NCBI GenBank assembly: GCA_043228905.1
Contig: JBHGNT010000011.1
Location: 3,410,001-3,474,000, forward strand
Reading direction: 5' to 3'
DNA length: 64,000 nucleotides
Source: Azolla caroliniana
Lineage: Eukaryota > Polypodiophyta
In this document: positions 58,420 to 64,000 of the stretch, one piece after another
Position numbering within the stretch: the first letter of the stretch is position 1
Layout of the letters: every line of letters begins with the position of its first letter
Translations under genes and position numbers: made by a program
Notes under the pieces: generated by a model
Database searches by the model: none
Told to the model about the DNA's origin: nothing
What the model saw: only the letters and a program-made list of their open reading frames with translations

Positions 58420-60600
58420 TGCTAAAAATAGGATCAATTCCGTTGTTGTTCCCTACATCAATTGAGAAACAAGTGAGCATAGGAGATAAGGAAGAAGAAG
58501 GAAAAGAAGATGAGGAACCTATGTGTTGAGACTCAAGCTGAGGGGGAGCTAAAGGTGTATACAAGGAAGAGGAGGCAGAAAGAAGGAAATATGAACACGT
58601 CTTCATTGCCACATGTGCCATCAAGTTCCATGTCCCGACCTGCCTCGACTTCTGAAATACCTACAGAACTCCCAACCCCAGAAATCAAAGGTGATATGAT
58701 TTCCTCTCCTTCTCCTATAGAGATTAGGAGGACCTCTCGTAGTAGTGCAAGAGTCCCTCCTGATCGTTATGGTTTTCCTCATGATATTGCTCAGTTTATC
58801 TCTTATTCTAACATATCAGCTACACATAGAGCATTCATTGCATCATTAGACTCTGTCACTTTACCCAAGTGTTGGCAGGTTGCTAAAGAAGATCCAAAAT
58901 GGAAAGCAACCATGCAAGAAGAACTCGGAGCTCTTGAGAAGAACAAAACTTGGGAGATTGTGTCACTACCACTAGGAAAGAAGGCGGTTGGGTGCAAATG
59001 GGTGTTTACAATAAAATAGACCCCAAAGGGAAAAATAGATCGATACAAGGCACAATTGGTGGCTAAAGGATATAGTCAGACATATGGCATTGACTATGAT
59101 GACACTTTTGCACATGTGGCGAAGATGAGCACTATTAGAACTCTTATTTCCTTAGCAGTGAATAAGGATTAGAAATTACATCAATTAGATGTAAAAAATA
59201 CATTCCTTCATGGAGAGTTGATGGAGGAAGTGTACATGGATGTCCCCCCAGGTTTTGATACAATTCAAATAGTAGGTAAGGTTTGCAGACTAAGGAAGTC
59301 ACTTTATGGACTAAAGCAATCTCCTCGAGCTTGGTTTGACAGGTTAAGAAGGGTTAGGTGGGTATGGGATACCAACAGACGAATGCAGACCATACAATGT
59401 TTTTTCAACCACACAAGGAGCATACTACATTACTTGCTGTATATGTGGATGATATAATTATCACAGGTAACGATGAAGGAGAAATTGCACAATTGAAGGT
59501 GAAATTGGGTAAAGAGTTTGATGTGAAGGATCTAGGATTGCCACGATACTTTATTGGAATTGAGGTAGCTCGTGGAATAGGAGTTGTTCTATCTCAGTGA
59601 AAATATGTATTAGATCTTCTCACAAAAACTGGAATGTTGGGTTGTAGGCCTGTAGCTTCTCCAATCGACCAAAAGATCAAGCTAACTGAACTTGCAGCAG
59701 AGAAAGTTGATCGTGAAAGGTATCAAAGATTGGTAGGTCGGCTGATTTACTTGACTCATACCCATCCAACTATTTCATTTGTAGTAAGTGTGGTAAGTCG
59801 CTACATGCATGATCCGAGGAAAGATCATATGGATGCAATGTACCATATTCTAAGATATCTCAAAGGTGCCCCGGGGAAGGGATTGATCTTTAGAAAACAT
59901 GGTCATTTTAACATTGAGGGCTATTGTGATTCTAATTGGGCCAGTTGTGTTGATGATATAAAATCCACATCAGGATACTGCATGTTCGTTGCGGGCAATC
60001 TGGTCTCTTGGAAGAGTACGAAACAGTCAGTAGTAGCAAGGTCAACAGCGGAAGCAGAGTATAGAGCTATTGCTGTAGGAGTTGCGGAGATGTTATGGCT
60101 GAGAACTCTCCTAATAGAACTAAAGGTGAATCAAAAAATCAGATGATGCTGTGGTGTGACAATAAGTCAACAATCAGCATTGCCAACAATCCGGTACAAC
60201 ATGATAGGACCAAGCACATCGAAATCGACAGATTCTTTATCAAGGAGAAGCTTGATAATGGAATATTAAAATTGAGTCATGTTTCTACTGAACATCAAGT
60301 AGTAGATTGTCTTACAAAGGGACTTGGGCTAGTAAGTTTTACTAGATTGTGTGACAAGATGGGCTTAGTGGATATTTTTCGCCCATCTTGAGGGGGAGTG
60401 TTGAGAATGATTAAAAGTCATAACGGCTAGCCCAACAGCTAGTTAGCTCCAACAACTAGTTAGCCCAACGGCCAGATCTTGGCCTTTATAAAGAGGAACT
60501 TTCTCCTCATGTAAATATGAACGATCTCTATATTTTCTCCCTCTTGTTGTGACATACCAATGTATATTATTGAACAGATGTGCCTTCTCATTTTTCAATT
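58420..60600 (+). mobile_element. Copia F remnant in KEA intron 11
   Basis: It starts within the integrase/RT linker and carries RT and RNase H. ORF 58510-59019 ends GCKWVFTIK, a stop follows, then RT KYKAQLVAKGYSQTYG-like. ORF 59218-59457 has [20 protein letters not shown] and [16 protein letters not shown]; after a frameshift comes [20 protein letters not shown]. RNase H covers ORFs 59634-60146 and 60095-60391 (YCDSNWASCVDDIKSTSGYC, VVARSTAEAEYRAIAVGVAE, RTKHIEIDRFFIKEKL). The polypurine tract 'cttgagggggag' leads to the 3' LTR (TGTTGAGAATG, from 60399; end not determined). Gag, protease, integrase core and the 5' LTR are missing. Confidence 0.85.
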
Positions 60601-60774
60601 TATGATGTATGTGAGGGTGCATGACATGCATGTAATGCATGTGATGTATGATCACCATTTGGCACACATGCGTTACATTTGATGCATGATAACCATCCTA
60701 CTAATCTGAGTTCCCATGTATGAAAATAGACATAAGATATCAAACTACTATATTGGGATGCCCAACAATTGTCT

Positions 60775-62450
60775 TTTTGCAGGATTAGAAGCTTGGAAAG
60801 GAATGTTTCTAAATCAGCTAATGTAGTGAAGTCCTAAGACGGGGGGAGTTTGGTCACGCTCTCTAAAATGGTTGTTCTTGAATGATGTGCAAATGCGAAG
60901 GCGTAATCCTGATTCTTGCATCTAATAAATCTTTGTTAGGAATCATCAGGGCATGGGATGTGATTAAGTCATTTTTGCTTAAAGATAAGCCTTTTATGTA
61001 GGATGCATTTCTTAATCAGCCTCTTCTCGCAAATTCTTTATTTTGGGATAATGCAAGAAAAGTGTTGGACCTTAGAACTCGCCTTGCCTAGGGTAAATTG
61101 TATAATGGTCCAGCTGCGTCTGTAAGAACTTGGACTCAATTTCAGCAAATGCCACGAGCAGACCGTCTCGTGCATTTACAATCTGTTCATGGTGCCAAGA
61201 TAATGACTGTTGACATTTCAGTGGCATATTCTTCGTTTTCTACAATCTTCCAACCCATACAAGAACATTTTTGGTTTGGATGCTTCATAAATGACACATT
61301 ATTGGCTGTCAAGGGTGTCTCACCTAATAGGTGCATTTCTTATTTTGAGGTTCTTGACAACAAATTGCAGTCTTATGCCTTTGATTGCAACTATCTACAA
61401 CACTTGTGGAGTGCATTAGTTAGAGTGGTTGCTAAAACTGGAAAGAAGTGGTTGCTTAATCCTTATCCTTCCATCGCTCACATGCGTGATATGATGTGGT
61501 TGTATGCAAATGAACGTGTTGCAAGATTACTATGGGATGGGAGGGGGGGTTGGTTCTGGTCACACTCCTTGAGGGAACAGACCATAAAGGTTCCCTTCTT
61601 TCAGTATTCAGTGAAACTTGGAAGGTCATTACTGATGTCTCGGAATGTAATGGTACCAGCTGTTGACATATTTCGGTAGTGATGTGTGTGAACACACTTA
61701 GGACAGTGCTGTGTGAACACACTTAGGATAGTGATGTGTGTGAACACACTTAGGACAGTGATGTGTGAACACACTTAGGACAATGATGTGTGTGAACACA
61801 CTTAGGACAACATGGGCATTTTTTCCCTCTTTAGGAGGTTTTTTCCCCCTGTCTATATATACTCTCATAACCCTAAAGTGGGTAACCTTTTTGGGATTCA
61901 AAGCAAGAACCCAACACCAGCAGCTAAAAAACATCGGACTAACTGGGGTGTTTCAAATTTGCATTTGAAAACCTAATGGAGATGGATTTGGGCATTCAAG
62001 GGGCAAACTAAATTTATTCAAATGGCTATTAGTGCATGCAGCATTACCACTTGGCAATTCATTGAAAGGGAATATATCACCCAATCTTAACCAATGTGGC
62101 TTTTGCTATGCACAGCTCAGGAGACTACCAAGCATGCCCTTTGGTCTTGTCCCTTGGCTCAACAAGTATGGGCATAAAGTTCTTTGTTTATTCCTAACGA
62201 TCAATGCTGGTTGCTTGATCTCTTGGGGAGCGGCGATGTGGGGAGTTTTACATTCCAGCTTGATGCTGTATGAGGCAGATGATGTTCACGAGGCCATGAT
62301 GGTACACAATAGAAGATTGATATTAGTTAGTCCATTTCAGCAACCTCGAAAGCAGGTGCGATCTGTACATGTCTGGAAAACAGTGACTATGGTAACGTTA
62401 TGGGCATTATGGAAACGTAGATGGATTCAAGGGCCTCAATGAAACTATCG
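60775..62450 (+). mobile_element. L1-like LINE C-terminal remnant
   Basis: A degraded non-LTR RT C-terminus. ORF 61098-61679 includes YNGPAASVRTWTQFQQMPRA and DRGGWFWSHSLREQ-like text of unclear domain. The zf-RVT region from ~61985 includes WLLVHAALPLGNSLKGNISP, NLNQCGFCYAQLRR and VWKTVTMVTLWALWKRRW (to 62442). A block of short repeats (61680-61808) splits the two. It is a different LINE family from the pair at 38221-40960. No clear poly-A tail was seen. Confidence 0.65.
61678..61808. repeat. Tandem repeats with palindromic GTGTGAACACAC core
   Basis: Five units of about 25-28 bp ('gtgatgtgtgtgaacacacttaggaca') follow one another. Each contains GTGTG-AA-CACAC, a perfect short inverted repeat, and alternate units lack two bases. 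The following sequence to ~61915 (TATATATA, ends 'gaacccaaca') looks like part of an LTR, so the array may belong to a solo LTR inserted in the LINE, but I could not fix its ends. Confidence 0.7.
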
Positions 62451-63150
62451 ACTTCCATGGACCCTTTCTTGAATATCTGTACACCATGGCAGTATACCTC
62501 ATCAAATTTCAAAACCCCTTTATAAGTTCCTATCTTTGGCCTTACGATAACTATACATCACTGTGCATAAAACGTTGTAAGCCGTTGGGCAGATAACTTC
62601 AAGTTGTAGCCTTCGGGCATTTTTTCTTAATACTACTGAAGAAAATCTTTCAAGGAAAAAAAATAGACATAAGACATAAGTATAATGATGAGAATAGAAC
62701 CAGATAGAAGAGTTTATCGTAATGATTTTTATTCTGTACTTGATGGTCTCATAAATGTCCCTTGATATAATATTTGAATTTGTTTCGTGAAAACGTGAAA
62801 ACGTATGTCTATATAAGATGGCTTGATTATCCTCCAATGTGTAAAAAGTGTTTTGGGGTTGATCCATTCTATTTTGTTTTCCAAGTTAATATTATCAGTT
62901 CAGATTACTCTATTCTTTTTCACTTTGTTCATGTTTAGGTGGGCGCAATCCAGGCTATACTGAAACAATGGGTAGTCCATTTATGTTTGTGCCATGTGGC
63001 ACGATCTATTATCGCATTTCATCATACCAACAACATGAAAGAGAGATGATGATGCAATGGTGTGGTCAGATCCAAAACAGTACTTGTGTGTATCCACATC
63101 ACCTGCCATGTCTGAATCACAAAATCCTTTTAACTCTAATGGATCCTTTC
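62451..63150. other. Unassigned part of KEA intron 11
   Basis: AT-rich sequence without a frame or repeat that I recognise on either strand. No KEA exon matching the segment expected after LFFMT is present. Confidence 0.5.
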
Positions 63151-63345
63151 CATATCATTTACCTTTGGTCCCTTTCAAATATGTCATGGTAGATCTGATT
63201 GCCTCCCATGAGCTCTACCTGGATTAGCCATGAACCTACAAACAACTCCAACTGCATGAGGAATGTCTGGCCGAGTGGCAACCGTAGCATACATAAGTGA
63301 AGTGAACAACAAGCTCTGATGCATATGGGAACATTCTTCATGTAA
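63150..63345 (-). pseudogene. Copia RT/RNase H fragment
   Basis: The minus strand carries pieces of the conserved region between RT and RNase H in different frames: MKNVPYAS-like near 63341, YVCYGCHSARHS in a shifted frame, and AHWEAIRSTM-like near 63200. It is short and frameshifted. Confidence 0.55.
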
Positions 63346-63439
63346 TTGGCTGCATCATTATCTTTGGGAAAAACATCCTAAACTGATTTAAACCGGTTTA
63401 GCTAAACGGTTTTGGCTTGAGCTGAGCTGTTGCCGATTC

Positions 63440-63592
63440 CTAGCTGTAAAAATCAGAATGAACTAGATCAAGAAGATTAGGCTTACAAGAGACACCAGAG
63501 TAGTAGGAATTCTTTACTTGCTTACCATATTGGCATTCATTACAAAAATCAAGTTTTGAGCTTTAAGCATGAAATTGTCAAAGTTGAGACAA
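63440..63592 (-). pseudogene. Copia pre-integrase fragment
   Basis: The minus strand encodes SSKLDFCNECQYGKQVKNSY and PNLLDLVH, the Cys-x2-Cys end of a copia pre-integrase domain and the start of integrase. It abuts, tail to tail, the plus-strand copia G leader that begins near 63594. The same kind of fragment is inverted in copia E (50342-50548). Confidence 0.65.
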
Positions 63593-63593
63593 G

Positions 63594-64000
63594 ATTGCCT
63601 AGTCTTCACTTTGAATAAGTGGGAGTTTTGTTTTTCGTGTTTGTTCTATAATCCTTCTTTCACCATGGCAAATACATTAGCCATGTTGGGGTAGAATTCA
63701 GTAAATTTGATGGCATTGGATTCGACTTATGGAAGGTTAGAATGGAAACCACATTTTACTTACAAGGAGGAAAACAAATCAACTAGTATCGATGATGCGA
63801 CTTGGAAACTGCTCAAACGTAAGGCAGTTGCCCACATTTATATGGCAGTGCAAATTAAGGGGCTGACTAGTGGTCATGAGGTATGGAGCAAACTGAAGTC
63901 TATGTACGAGTCAACCACTACAGTGAATCAAGTTCAACTGATGGGAAGGGTCATTGCTGCACAGCTTGAAGATGCGAAGTCTGCAGTTGAACACATTTCC
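63594..64000 (+). pseudogene. Copia G leader and gag, cut by window edge
   Basis: The leader (actttgaataagtgggagtt) and the gag start MANTLAML closely match copia E (50108-50240). A one-base difference shifts the frame after ~63690. Further on, SIDDATWKLLKRKAVAHIYM, GLTSGHEVWSKLKSMYES and TVNQVQLMGRVIAAQLEDAK are UBN2-type gag that copia E has lost. No LTR is present at its left edge. It continues beyond 64000. Confidence 0.8.

Noticed and set aside
62939-63192. Possible next KEA exon after an AG-G site at 62938
   Set aside because: The translation does not resemble the segment expected after LFFMT in KEA proteins, so the next exon is taken to lie beyond the window.
1-64000. CRISPR arrays, bacterial operons or phage systems
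   Set aside because: The tandem repeats present are minisatellites or slippage products without unique spacers, and the gene structures are eukaryotic.

Overview
The window is nuclear DNA of a land plant with a TE-rich genome. The evidence is a spliced plastid K+/H+ antiporter gene of the KEA1/KEA2 type, plant Ty1/copia and Ty3/gypsy (chromovirus) retrotransposons, L1-like LINE remnants, hAT-type MITEs and a tRNA-related SINE candidate. I cannot name the species. I recognise only two host genes. The rest is nested, decayed mobile DNA.

Layout. At 435-3526 (minus) five exons, consistent in phase and splice sites, encode a ~172-residue protein whose spaced motifs resemble the N-terminal half of enkurin-domain-containing protein 1 (ENKD1). 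A hAT-like MITE (3740-4305) lies 214 bp upstream of its start codon. From 5331 to 8490 there are minus-strand gypsy integrase and copia gag fragments, with a solo LTR (5688-6431) set into the integrase. At 8510-18920 there is gypsy element A with both LTRs. It is interrupted by an LTR-like insert in gag, a hAT-like MITE, and a minus-strand gypsy (D, 13515-17022) with no 3' LTR. At 19053-28283 there is gypsy B, interrupted by an antisense copia element (20321-~24958). At 28821-~38220 there is gypsy C, interrupted by copia C (29734-34943). Two 5'-truncated LINE copies (38221-~40960) and a microsatellite block (41940-42560) separate this from the second host gene.

The KEA-like gene begins at 42744 on the plus strand. 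Exons 1-11 (to 56913) are open, join in phase at canonical GT/AG sites, and encode ~979 residues: transit peptide, long coiled coil, and the first part of the CPA2 antiporter domain. The gene runs past the right edge. Intron 4 (8.1 kb) holds a copia-in-copia-in-solo-LTR nest. Intron 11 (more than 7 kb) holds gypsy, copia and LINE remnants plus the start of another copia element.

Every retroelement reading frame is broken by stops, frameshifts, inversions or insertions, so none looks autonomous. Target-site duplications (CGTAG, GAGAG, GTCCAATC, AGAAT, TCTTT, CCACG, GCCATAAC) order many insertions. I found no CRISPR array, rRNA gene or canonical tRNA gene. The most unusual features are structural: LTRs flanked by a polypurine tract on one side and a primer-binding site on the other, inverted blocks inside elements, a target-duplicated element lacking its 3' LTR, and two related LTR families inserted into each other.
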